35,903 bases of DNA from Poteriospumella lacustris. Taxonomy: Eukaryota > Sar > Chrysophyceae > Chromulinales > Dinobryaceae. The position numbers were made by a program, and so were the translations under genes. This document shows, one piece after another, positions 18,962 through 29,671 of the stretch (the stretch's first letter is position 1; the number at the start of each line of letters is the position of its first letter). The notes beneath the pieces were generated by a model. It saw only the letters and a list, made by a program, of their open reading frames with translations. It searched no databases and had not been told where the DNA came from. Location of the stretch: positions 1,559-37,461 of the forward strand of contig SMOI01000300.1 in NCBI GenBank assembly GCA_008000375.1, written 5' to 3'.

Positions 18962-21900
18962 ATGACCACCGTCACGCCGTTTGATCTCTGCATTACCGTG
19001 ATCGGTGCTCGAAATGTCCCTGTTGCAGACGTCACTACCAGTGATCCATACGTCGTCATCTATCTCAATGATGTGCAGTTCGCCAGAACCAGGACGATTT
19101 ACCGCAACTGCAGCCCCGACTGGAACGAGTTCTTCCGCACGAAGATTTTGCATCGCAATTCGAAGCTGGAGTTTCGGTTGTACGACGAAGATGACAACAG
19201 CAACCCGGACTTTCTGGGCAGCTTCGAGGTGGACCTCAACGCGGTGCCCGTGAGCAAAACCTTCGACTCGTCGACCTTCGACGTGAACTTGGCGCCGAAG
19301 TTCCGCCGCGGACGACCCACCACTATGGACGTGTCGATCATCATCGGGAGAAAGGAGTCCCTCATCTCCATGGTGCCCCTGCAGATGGCGCCAACGAATG
19401 AGGAGTCGCGGGCGGTCGCGGAGGAGCAGCTGCAGCGACTGCAGGCGGAGGAGGGCTGGTCCGTCACCAGCGCCGCAGTGCGCGAGACGTTCAGCGACTT
19501 GTCCACCGAGGGAGTCCTGGCGGATTTCTCGGGATCGGCCGGGAAGGACCTGCTCTACGACGTCGCCTCGGTGCTGGAGGAGTCTCCGGTGACGCAGACC
19601 GGCAGCGACTACAGCTTGACGGCCGTGCGCAGCGAGAAGCTGCTGCTGCGCAACGGCTCGCTGATCGATCTGGAGACCGGCGAGATCTTCTCCCACCCGC
19701 CCATCGAAGCGAACAGCGCGCAGCTCAACGTGGTCGACGCCGACGGCAGGACGACGGTGTTCTGCCTGCACTTCCACCACCGCTACGCCCTGTGGCTGTT
19801 CGCGTCGTGGATCCTCCTCGCCGACAAGCTCTGGTCGGGACGGCTGAAGCGGCACCGCCTGCCCGCCTGGATGGAGGACCCGCTGCACCTGCAGGTGCGG
19901 CTGACGGTGTCCGGCAGCCAGCCGTCGTCGAGGGCGCTGGACGGCCGCGTGTCGGCGAGCGTCGACCAGAGCTACACGCTGCGCTTCCACGGCGACTCCA
20001 TTTCGCTCGTCGGCATGCGCAGCATCGTCCTGTCGGCCGACTCGCTGCTGCCTGGCGGCCGAAAGCTGTTTCTCTCGCTGCTGGACATGCGGCTGACCGG
20101 CGACGAGCACGCGGCCGACGGCGCCACGAAGCACGACGACGGCGGCGCGCGCGAGCCCCAAGCGGCCGAGCGACGCCACAGCAGCAGCAGCCACAGCTTC
20201 CCCGTCCTGCGCGCCATCGGCTCCACGGTCAAAGGGGCCGCCAAGGGCCTCGGGTCGGTCGTGAGCACCACCGCCACCACCGCGAAGGAAACGGCCAACC
20301 TGGCGGCGTACACGGCGGTGGGCGCGGTCAACGTGGCCGCCAACACGGCGGTGGGCGCCGCGAAGACGATCGCCTCTGGCGACCCGTTGAAGATGCTGCG
20401 CAGTGCCGGCGAAACGGTCGTGGACGTGAGCTCGACGCTGGCGTCGACGATATCGGCGGCCCCGGGCGCCGTCTTCGGTCGCAGCCAGCCGCTGCTGCTC
20501 GTCCGCGCCCACGGCCCCGACAAAGCGCTGCTGCTCGCCGGCGACGGCCACAGCGGCGGCTGCTTCTGCTTGGACTTCGAGGCCGACGGCGACGGCGCCG
20601 GAGACGCGGGCGGAGACGTCCTGCCGGACGTCGCGGACGACGAGGGCCGCGCCGCCGTCGTCCGCCGCGCGCCGGGCGTCACGTCCAACCCCCCGCGGCG
20701 CCGCGGCGAGCCGTCGCTGGAGCTGTCGCTGTTGTCCGGCAGCGCCTTCGACCGCAAGCCGCTGGTGCAGGGGCGCGTGCCCCTCGCGCACCTGCTCGCA
20801 CACGCGCACAACTGGCGCCACAGCGAAGAGGCCAGCTTCCGCAGCACCGTCACGCTGGTGCACAGCCTCGGTAAGCGCCGCGCCGCACACCGCTCCGGCT
20901 TCGCCGTCTCGCTCGTCTCGCGCGTCTAACACGTCTCACCGTCTCCGTTCGCCGCAGAATTCGTCGTGCGCCTCGTCAGCGCCAAGGGGCTGTCGGTGCC
21001 CGCCGACCACCGCGCCGTGAGCCTCTTCGCCAAGGCGCGTTTCGTCGACGCGCACGGCCACTCGCACAAAACCGACTTCGTCGAGGACTTCACCTTCCAG
21101 TCGCCCACCGTCGCCGTGTCGCCCAGCCCGCTGTTCCACGACCACAAGTTCGTCCTGCGCTGCGCCGACCGCTTCGACAAACAGGACTTCGTGCGCGTCG
21201 AGCTGTTCCTCGACTACGTCGCGGTGCGCGCCTCGCTGGGCGCCGCCTTCATCCCGCTGAGCTACTTCGACGCGGCACCCGCCACGTACACCTTCCCCGT
21301 GTCCAAGCACACGCGCAGCCAGCACGGCATCGTGGCGTCTCCGTCGCAGTCGACGGCCACCGGCGCGGCGGCCGCCCCGGCGGTGAACGCGGCGGATCTG
21401 GTGAATATCTCGCTGGCCTCGGTGCGCAGCCAGGCGGCCGACCTGGGCACCGTCACCGTCAAGATCCACTGCGTCGAGCGCCCCGAGAAGGCGCACAACG
21501 CGGTGCTGGAGGTGGCGGGCAGCGTGCGCAGCGCCGGGCTCATGGACAGCGCGTACTTCGCCGAGTGCGTCCCGTCGAGCGCGCACAACGCGGCGGCCGA
21601 CAGCTTCGTCGTCGAGCAGGTGTCGGTGGCGGCGCTGCCCGACGGCCTCAAGCTCATCGAGCTCGACGGCGACGCGGTCGGGCGCGAGACGCTGCTGCCG
21701 TCGTCGAGCGGCCGCGCGATCAGCCTCTCGGTGGGCGGCGCGGACGACGCGAAGGGCGGCAGCGCCAAGAGCGACGACCACCGCGAGGCGCTGGAGCTGG
21801 AGATCGAAGTCTTCGAGAACCAGCGCCGCACGCCGTACCCGCCGTTCGACTGGTCGTCCTCCGCCATCACGCGGCCGCGCTTCTCGAACCTCGACTACTC

Positions 21901-24900
21901 GGTGGGCTACGACGTCGACCGCATCGAGAACGCGCAGCCGCCGGAGGGCTTCGAGTGGTCGAGCGACTGGCTCGTGGACATGGAGCCGCTGGGGCCGCGC
22001 TCGGCCGGCCGCGACGGCTGGATGTACTCGTTCACCTTCGGCAAGCTGCTCGACAACTACCGCAAGCGCTGGTCGCACACCGACCCCTTCAACACGCACG
22101 CGCGACGCCGGCGCTTCGTCCGCCGGGCGCGGGCGCTCGGCGACGACCCCGCCGTGCAGCTGATGACCGCGCGCGACGCCCTCGTCGCCTTCCAAGTGGC
22201 CAACACGAACAAGCGCCTCCGCCGCAAGTCCTCGTCGCAGGGCGGCGGCGGGCTGCTGTCGGCGGCGTCGAGCCTCATCGCAGCCGGCGGTGGCGCCGCT
22301 GCGGCTGCGGCGGCGACTGCGGCTGCGGCTGCGGGTGTGACCGCGGGCGACAGTCAACACGGCGGCCACAGCGGCCGCGACGTCGTCGAGGAGTGGCGCC
22401 GGCGACGCGCGGACCTGAGCTGCGTGCTGGGCGGCTGCGAGGAGAAGGCGACGGAGTTCGCGCCGGTTCTGGTGGCGTGGGAGCAGGTGCAGTTCGCGGA
22501 CGTCGTGTCGGCGTCGGTGCTCGTCGTGGGGCTGCGCGTCAACCGCTGCCTCGGCTCGGCCAGCCGCGGCTACAGCTACCGCCCCTCCGACGTGCACCTC
22601 TTCGTCTCGAACTGCCCGGCGCACGAGCTGAAGAGCCTCATCGAGGAGCGCAAGATGCTCGTTAAGACGCGGCAGAACCTGCGGCGGCTCATCGCCTCGG
22701 GCAACGTCTTCGGCAGCGAGCAGCACGACACGGCGCATCCCGCGGGCGCCGAGGCCGCCGAGGACGCCGAGGAGGGCGTCCCCGAGACGGAGGAGCTGTC
22801 GCTGGCCTCGGAGATCGCCGCCGATCTGGACGCGCAGATCGCGCAGATCCAGGCGTTCGTGCGCAAGCTGGAGCGCTCGCAGGCGCAGACGCTGTCGGAG
22901 GCCGCGGCCCTGCAGAGCGGCGGCGCCGACGACGCCGCGCGACAGCAGACGCTGCGTCAGCGCGCGGCGGCGCTGCGGAAGGAGGCGAGCGTGCTGAAGC
23001 GCCGCCTGTGTCGGCTGCGGCTGTACCTCGCGGCGCTGTACGGCGTCGGGCTGCAGGGCGTCTACGCGTTCGACGAGCAGTCCGTGCGCAGCGTCGTCGA
23101 CCAGGACCTGCGGCGCGTGTACCGCATCGCCATGGACGACGCAGTGGCCACGGCCAACAACCGCATCGAGTTCCTCCTCGACGTCGCCGAGAAGCGCATC
23201 CGCGACGTCGCGCTCTGCGGCTGGAACCAGCCGGCGCAGCTGCAGCGCTGTGCCGAGCTGTACGCGAACTGCTACCTGACGGAGATCATCAACGTGCTGG
23301 GCGCCTTCTTCGAGGACCGCGCGCTGATGAGCATCAAGGGCCTCGGCGGCAAGATCGAGCTCATCCGCTCGTACATGAAGCACAACGACCGCCTCGACCA
23401 CATCCTCGAGTCCGCCTTCCGCCCCTACCGCCTGCGCGCCGAGCCGGCCGCGCTGCTGTCGCTGTGCCTGGACTTCGAGCAGCTCATCGCCTGGTACGCG
23501 TCGTCGCTCAACGGCGAGATGCGCCAGCGCGTCGACAACGTCTTCGCGCTGTGGAAGACACAGAGCCGCGCCGACTCGAACGTCGCCGACCAGTTCTTCC
23601 GCGACGAGCAGCTGCTGCCCTGGTACCCCTCGATGAGCGAGGGCCGGCGCCGCTTCTTCTTCTGCGGCATGCCCACCGAGCTGCAGGCCGTGCTCGTGCA
23701 GTACCTGGCGGTCGCGCGCATCCGACGGGAACAGGTGGCGGTCTCCTTCAAAGACGCCATCGGCCGCCTCGACGCCAAGGTCTGTCTCGCCTACGCCAAC
23801 GCGTTTCTGTACCTCGCCGAGTTCTACCAGAGCGAGTGCGAGGCGCTGCAGGCGCGCGAATGGGTGCACGCGAAGTTTCCCGCGCTGACGCGGAGCGTGG
23901 AGCTGGAGGAGCGCATGACCTGGCTGGCGTCGGTCGCCAACGACCTGCAGCGCAGCGTGCACAGCCGCGTCTTCGAAGTGGCCGAGATGCTGCGCGGGGA
24001 CGCAGACCCGGCGCTGCTGCGCGACGCAGAGGTGAGAACGCTGTCGGGCAACTGCCTGGCGGGGCTGTATCGGGCGCAGGAGGCGGCGATTTCGCAGACG
24101 ATCGAGCTGATGGCGTCGCAGTTCTTCGAGGGCCGCGACCTCTCGAGCGACGCCTTCTTCCAGGCGACGCTCGAGAGCCTCTTCGCGAAGGCGGACGGCG
24201 ACGCGGCATATTTCGCGACGATGGCGCAGCACCATCGAGAACAGGTCTTTGCGGAGTTCGAAGAGGTGAGTGACGCCGCCGTTGACGTGGGCGCTGCGCT
24301 GTGCTGACCGCTGCGCTGTTTGTCGCTGCAGTTCTTCGAGGAGGAGGTGGCCTGCTCTCTCTGGCAGAGCGTGCTCCTGCAGCTGACGGCGCTGCTCTGC
24401 TGGTTCCTCATGGAGAGCGCCAAGGCGACCAGTCGCGCGAGGGTCGCCGACCCGCAGCGACTTTGCAGACTGCTCGCGGAGGAGCTGCGCGTCTGGGTCG
24501 AAGTGCTCCAAGACGCACCGGGGGCCGCCGACGCCAGCGTCCCGGCGATCGTCAGAGAGCAGACCGAGCAGCAGCAGCTGCTCCTCTGTCCGCTGCTGCG
24601 AAAGCGCAAACTGCTCAGCGAGGTGGCGGCGGTGCTGCCGGTCATCGCCGCGTTGATGGAGGCCGACGTGCACCGCCACGTGGAGGCCTCGGAGGCCGAG
24701 CTGCAGCGCTTGCGAGACGTCGCTCTAGCAAGCTCTGTGGTGCACCCGACGTCGGTGGCGTCGTTGGCCGAGGCGGTCTTGGCTCTGCAGGGCCTGGGCT
24801 ACTACCAGCACTCGCTGCAGGCGTCGCTGGAGTCGTCGAAGAGCGTCAGTCGTGGGCGGACCCCCGGCGCACCGACCACGCCTAAGGCGGGAACTGCGTC

Positions 24901-25984
24901 GCTGTTTTCGCTGTCGCACCACTCGGAGCGACCGCCCTCCGTACCCGACAAGCGAAAGTCGATTTTCGGCGCTCTGATGACGTTGCACTTGCCGTCGCCG
25001 TTTTCGACGGATCGACACGGGACCACGACCAGTTCTCACGACTCGAGGTCGCACGTGGCGACTGCTGACCACGTCGAAGGCGGCGCTGATGCGTCGCTGG
25101 ACGAGGAGACGATGAAGCATCAGCTGCAAGTCGAGAAGGAACGAGCGATCGCCGCTTGTTTCGATATTCATTTGGACGCGATGAAGCAGATGTTGGCGCC
25201 CGTGTCCGCGAGGCCGTCGGAAGAGTGCCGCTCTGTAGCGGACCCGGTCTTCTCGGCGATGAAAGCGACCTCGCTGGAAGCGCTTCTCTTCGAGGAGAAG
25301 AACTTGATCTCATCGCGCGTCGTGGCTGCGACTACGACGGGTCAGAAGTTGAGCGGGTCGATGGCGTCGATTTCACGGTTCCTTTCGGTTCTCGGGAAAT
25401 CTGACAGCATCGCTGCGGGCGCGGGTGAGCGGCATCTGCATTATGCAGCATTGGCTCCGTTGTTGGCTTCTGCTGCGTTGATTCTCGACCTGAGCGACTT
25501 GGCGGTGTCGAACATGGTTTTTGTTGGGGGTCTGTTTTCGTTGGGGATTTTGCACAGCGTACCGAAGCCCTATCTGCGCGTTGTTGTCACCGCTGGCCAA
25601 CGTTGCTTGGCCGACACTCATACCGATATTCTCGACTCGGAGAATGTCGCCCGTGGCAACGGTGTCGTCGACGTTTCATCTCTGACGATTCGTTGGGCGA
25701 ATGATCTCAGCATACCGATTCTCGATGCCAGTGTCAGCCAGTTTGACGTGTGTATCCGTCTCTGCTACGCCATGAAGACGTATCAAGACGACCACGTTCT
25801 TGGATCTGTCCACTTCTCGTTCAGTCCGTTTGACAGCCAATTAGACGTCGTCAAGCGCGTTGTCGTCATCGATTATGTTGATGCATCGTCTACCGTAGTT
25901 CGGAATGCGATACGGGAGGTTCTACAGGACAATCGCAATCTCCCGTCCATCGCCTTCTCATTCAAATGTCGCAAACTACTCTGA
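18962..25984 (+). CDS. Giant C2 / LEA-like / dysferlin-domain protein, likely membrane-trafficking or lipid-binding
   Basis: Exons 18962-20870, 20958-24265 and 24332-25984 join across introns of 87 bp (phase 1) and 66 bp (phase 0). They give 2289 residues. Residues 1-115 are a C2 domain: ITVIGARNVP, SDPYVVIYL, and the DYDEDD-type loop seen as LYDEDDNSNPDFLG, so calcium ligands are largely kept. About residues 420-500 form an Ala/Thr/Val-rich 11-mer-like helix repeat (AYTAVGAVNVAANTAVGAAK) of the kind that coats lipid surfaces. About 917-1025 match the dysferlin/peroxin (DysF) domain: VFENQRRTPYPPFDW, PPEGFEWSSDW, DGWMYSFTF, then RRRRFVRRAR. Residues from about 1350 to 1850 are helical and only loosely recall Munc13-type MUN regions; this part is uncertain. 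The C-terminal 150 residues may be a second C2-like fold. No membrane anchor was found, unlike animal ferlins. Role in vesicle or peroxisome-membrane traffic is inferred. Confidence 0.8.
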
Positions 25985-26439
25985 GCTAGAAACTAGGAAG
26001 AGGGCGTCTGCGGCACTGGGACGAATAATTGACTTATTGTAATCATAACCAATTATACATCGTTGGAATCTGAACCATCATCCAAAACGTTACCGACTCC
26101 TCGATTTATTTACATGTACTATTTTGGTATGAATTGTTTTTGGTATATTTTTAGCATTTCTACAATTCCCACAATTTTAAGAAATCCCACAATTTTAAGA
26201 TATATATTGTCAAGTAACGTCCAAAAACATAATCAACGCTTTTTTTTTACCCCAAAATAAAAAACTTCCAAAGCTATACAGACGCAACTGGCGGTCTATT
26301 CATTTTTTGCCTCTCTTCAACGGCGGTACGACCACTTCATCTGCACTGGTACCAGTTGACAACAACGAGCCTACCGTTGATTCAATTGAAGTCTGGGAAT
26401 TCTGCGACGAACTTTGTTCTTGGTCTTCAAGTGCGGACA
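25985..26439. other. AT-rich intergenic DNA
   Basis: Base composition drops sharply after the C2-DysF stop codon. The stretch contains the direct repeat CCCACAATTTTAAGA (twice, at about 26167-26200) and AT runs. From 26300 to 26440 the minus strand holds an open frame ending in PPLKRGKK. It may be the displaced tail of the zinc-finger gene just to the right. Nothing else was recognised. Confidence 0.5.
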
Positions 26440-26859
26440 CTATTCTTTCGCAGGACACGAAATGTGTCTGAATCCCATTTGTGCAGCGCATGTGGATGGT
26501 ATAGCGTTCTGGCTGGAAGAAATCAGGGTGCGGCATTTCTTGCACAGCGCGAATTCATCAAAACACTCTGCATGGACCCAAATGCGATTCTTATCTGATC
26601 GGCGACAGCATATAACTTCCCCGACATGTATAGGAAGCCTGCAACTGCTGCAGGAAGACGAATATTTTGAAAATATAGATTTTGCCTGACAAGAAGCAGG
26701 CTCTCCGGGAACTTCAGAGGCACATACCGTAAAGGACGGCAGCTCACCAACGCTTCCGAACACACGAAGCCAACTACCGCAGACTTTGTCTGGACAGTCT
26801 AGTTGTACATCCGAGTGTATTTCTCTTTTTCTATTGTCAACCACTTTGACAGCGAACAT
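26440..26859 (-). pseudogene. Zinc-finger protein (PARP-type-like finger), probably frameshifted
   Basis: A 139-codon frame starts with ATG at 26859. Its centre reads SCSSCRLPIHVGEVICC, then RIWVHAECF, the C-x2-C ... W-x-H-x2-C layout of PARP-type or related treble-clef fingers. It is followed by CKKC and RHISC, suggesting a second finger. The frame stops at TAG (26440-26442) right after that finger. A second minus-strand frame overlapping this end (26300-26545) continues with a Gln/Ser-rich stretch and a basic tail, as if one base had been gained or lost. It lies next to and divergent from the Rep gene and shares its AT-rich composition, so it may belong to the same mobile element. DNA binding is the likely role of such a finger. 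No named family is claimed. Confidence 0.5.
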
Positions 26860-26932
26860 GAATGTAAAAGTGGTGAAGATGGCAACAAAACAGTGACAAA
26901 AGATACCGACACCATCAATCCGCTTGTGGTCG

Positions 26933-26951
26933 GCTCAATCCGCTTCTCAAC
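26933..26951 (+). repeat. Left arm of a possible terminal inverted repeat
   Basis: Pairs with the complement of 31016-31034 (17 of 19). The same TCAATCCGCTT core also occurs once more just to the left (26915-26925), so it may be an iteron-like repeat for Rep binding instead of a terminus. Confidence 0.35.
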
Positions 26952-27107
26952 CCGCTATTGTCTTGTGAACTTCAACTTTAGCAGACTATATTGCAAACTA
27001 TTTTACACTATATTGCAAACTCTTTTGCAATAAACAGACGGTAGCATCAGAAGTTAGCATAATGTATATCTCCAATAATTAATATCCACTGAGACCTCCA
27101 CCACGAA

Positions 27108-28771
27108 ATGCATTTATTCGATGAATATGCGGGGCATTGATCAGAGAGTGACCAACATTTTGACAGCTCTGCCTCATCGATAAAGGACCTATTTGCATCT
27201 GACGATGACTTTGTGCTGCCGTCAAGAAAACGAAAACGACCAGTGATACTACTTGATTCGGATGAAGAAGAAGAACAACCCTGTTCTCGTCGAACAGAGG
27301 CTGCTGCCGCTGGCGACGATGATGGTGATGGTGACGATGACGACGACGACGACGACATCGACGTCGACTGTGATGAAGGAGATCAACCAGAAGTGAAGAA
27401 ACCAAAAGCAACCAAAGGTCGACCAGCAAGTCAAAAACGACCACGTGGTCGGCCTCGCAAAGAAACTATCAGCACAGCTTCAGCTCAAGTCACCAAACTG
27501 CCGGGACATTCAGCATTTCCGATAAACGACTTCTCACTGACAGTGGCAAAGACGAAAGCCGACGTACCACTGGTTTTGCTGGAAGTTGTCTATGACTTCA
27601 TTACAAAATATGGGATAAAAGGTGGAGTATCAACGGAAGTGGGCCATAGGGCACACAATTTACACTTGCAAGCATCATTTTCCATGCGATTTCCGAAGGA
27701 CCGGGCAAGAATCAAAGAGCTTGTCAAATTACTTCGTGAAGAAATAAAAGCAGTGGTCCACTCATTAGTGGGGTACAAAATTCAGCTGAAAGCCTTTGCC
27801 GCAAGGCAAAGCTTTCTCGCCATGCTTGGTTACATCACAAAAGATGAAGGTTAGTGTGATTCTTATTGCCACTCATTTATTCCGTTGTACTGAGCATAAT
27901 GAAACCAAACAACTTAGGACAACCCCACTATCAAGTCCGGCTCCATCAGGTCACCCGTCAGGAACAAGAAGAAGGGCGGAGAGAACATACGAGCATGTTG
28001 GTCAGCTACAACGACGACAAAAAAGTTGTCTCCCTGAAGACGTTTTTCAATGAGGCGTACAAGTTTCAAAGGCGCTGCCTGCAGCCATGTGTACCTCCTC
28101 TGGACTTCGTCATCTTATACATGATACAATCCGCTGGCTATGTTCTCACGCCAGATTTTATTTCAATCTACCGAAAAATGGACCATAGCGAAGCTGAAGC
28201 TATGTGGGATATGGTACATGATCCATCCATGGCCGATATAACTGGAATTCGAAAGATTTTGTTCGATTGTCGATCGTACGACACCAGAAGTCGTAAGCGA
28301 TACTTCATAGCGGGTCTTCCGCGCAATGCCGTATCAATGGTTGCAATTGGGCCGAGACAAGTGGAACCCACAGCTGCAGAAACAGCATCGACACCGCCTC
28401 AACCACCACCAAAATCGACATCATCATCGACACCGAAGGGGATAGCATTGGTACAGCAGCTGAGAACAAGAGAAGTTATTGAACGACCACCCATCCATAT
28501 GAACGATGATGACATCGTCCCATTGACTACCGAGCAAGTCCAGCCAGATGGGATGTCACCACTTGGGAATTTTCAATGTCCGCCAACGTTAGCAGAAATG
28601 TTGGCTATTGTTCGTCAAGTGCGAGACATCACGAACAAGGCGCGACAAACAACAGCATTGGGGGCACTGTCGGTTCAACCAGACGGCCATGAAGGCGAGA
28701 CCAGAGCTGTCAGTGACCAGACACAACGATCGAGAAACTACAAGTATATTATAAAAATTCATAGTGTTTAA
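27108..28771 (+). pseudogene. Rep-like HUH endonuclease of a mobile element, with one in-frame stop
   Basis: Exons 27108-27849 and 27918-28771 join across a 68-bp intron (GTTAGT...CTTAG, phase 1) to about 531 codons. After the ATG and ten codons there is a TGA at 27138-27140; the frame then stays open to the natural TAA. Downstream are acidic and basic stretches (RKRKRPVILLDSDEEEE, a likely nuclear signal). The HUH-type core comes next: a DFSLTV strand, NLHLQASF (the HUH/HUQ metal-binding motif), and LGYITKDEG with the single Tyr and Lys of Rep motif III (YxxK). Such enzymes nick single-stranded DNA and stay bound through the tyrosine. No helicase Walker motif is visible. This matches the build of eukaryotic HUH transposases such as Replitrons better than Helitrons, which have a fused helicase. 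A polyadenylation-like AATAAA lies at 28809-28814. A missing upstream exon that skips the TGA cannot be excluded. Confidence 0.62.
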
Positions 28772-29653
28772 AAATAAGAAAGACACATAGTGGCGTTTCT
28801 TTCCCAATAATAAATAGTCTTTCTTTATATTCTGGCGTGATTGACTCGGGGGTGACGCGGCAAGAATTCGATTGGAAACACCCCGATCGTTGGTCGCAAG
28901 ACTATCCCAAGGTCTTTGAAGACTTGAAGTCGGCTCTCCTGGAAGCACACACGCTATACCTCCCGGACTATTCCCTGGAATGGATCCTGCGAACTGACTC
29001 GCTGGAGGTTTCCCTCCCATGGACTGGCTCATCGCTGGACCACCATGGTCAAATCTTGCTCTTTTCGGAACGAACTCATCCGTCCCTGCAGTACAATCAT
29101 GCTCCATCTTTGCACGATTGATTTCATGGTTCAATTCTTTGTGTTTGTGCCCCAAAGGTCGATTGAACACCGACACATATCCCAATGACATTGCCATTGT
29201 GACTGATTCCCAATACCTTTTGTGCAGTACCAATATCTTTCTTTGGAACTTCTCAAAGGTATCCAAACCATCGATCCTCATCTCCAATTCTTCACATAAT
29301 CTCTTCATCTGCGTGCCTTTATTCTTGTTTGCGATATCCTTGAAGTTCTTGAGGACTTTCTTGACAATTGCCTTCTCCGTGCGGCACGCCTGCACCAACG
29401 TTTCTTCTGTAATTCCCATCGCTAAACGATTGAAAGCAACCATAATATTCTGCAAGATGGTTAGGTCTTCAACTTCATAAAAGAGAGTCAATGATTCCAG
29501 CTCCTTGAATTCTGAAGGCACTGATGCAGACGACACTGCATCCTTCGCCCCCCCCCTCAAGAACCACACCAACCAACTGCGTGTTTGCTCCAATTTTCCC
29601 GGAGAAAAACCTTCATTGGACACGTCACCCAACGACTGAATCCCACGATTCAT
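28589..29653 (-). pseudogene. Unknown minus-strand ORF in the mobile region, interrupted
   Basis: The first in-frame ATG is at 29653 and the frame runs to 28589. Only the first 200 or so codons (down to about 29056) look protein-like: helical, charged, ending in a basic PKRARF motif. The rest lies antisense to the Ty3 scrap and to the 3' end of the Rep gene and is probably accidental. Upstream, the same frame continues past a TAG (29684-29686) for 28 more codons of protein-like sequence (LFPQTNPKLKSLSLNAG). That TAG could be a nonsense mutation or part of an intron 3' end (GTATAG). I do not recognise the family. Its place inside the AT-rich mobile region suggests an element-borne gene. Confidence 0.35.
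28837..29121 (+). mobile_element. Ty3/gypsy-type reverse transcriptase-RNase H fragment
   Basis: The forward frame reads EFDWKHPDRW, then FEDLKSALLEAHTLYLPDYS and LEWILRTDS. This is the stretch joining reverse transcriptase to RNase H in Ty3-type pol proteins, where W-x-n-F-x-x-LK-x-x-L, LPDYS and the LRTDAS start of RNase H are hallmarks. Only about 70 codons are recognisable and they decay after the RNase H aspartate. Flanking DNA on both sides encodes other things, so this is a scrap and not an element. Confidence 0.7.
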
Positions 29654-29671
29654 GTTGATATTTCTCAGCAC

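Noticed and set aside
18923-20932. 669-codon minus-strand frame opposite the C2 domain
   Set aside because: It is the complement of a real C2-containing exon and has no domain of its own.
20936-24679. 1247-codon open frame antisense to the C2-DysF gene
   Set aside because: The sense strand encodes recognisable domains. The antisense frame is His/Arg/Val-rich from GC-rich codon bias and matches nothing.
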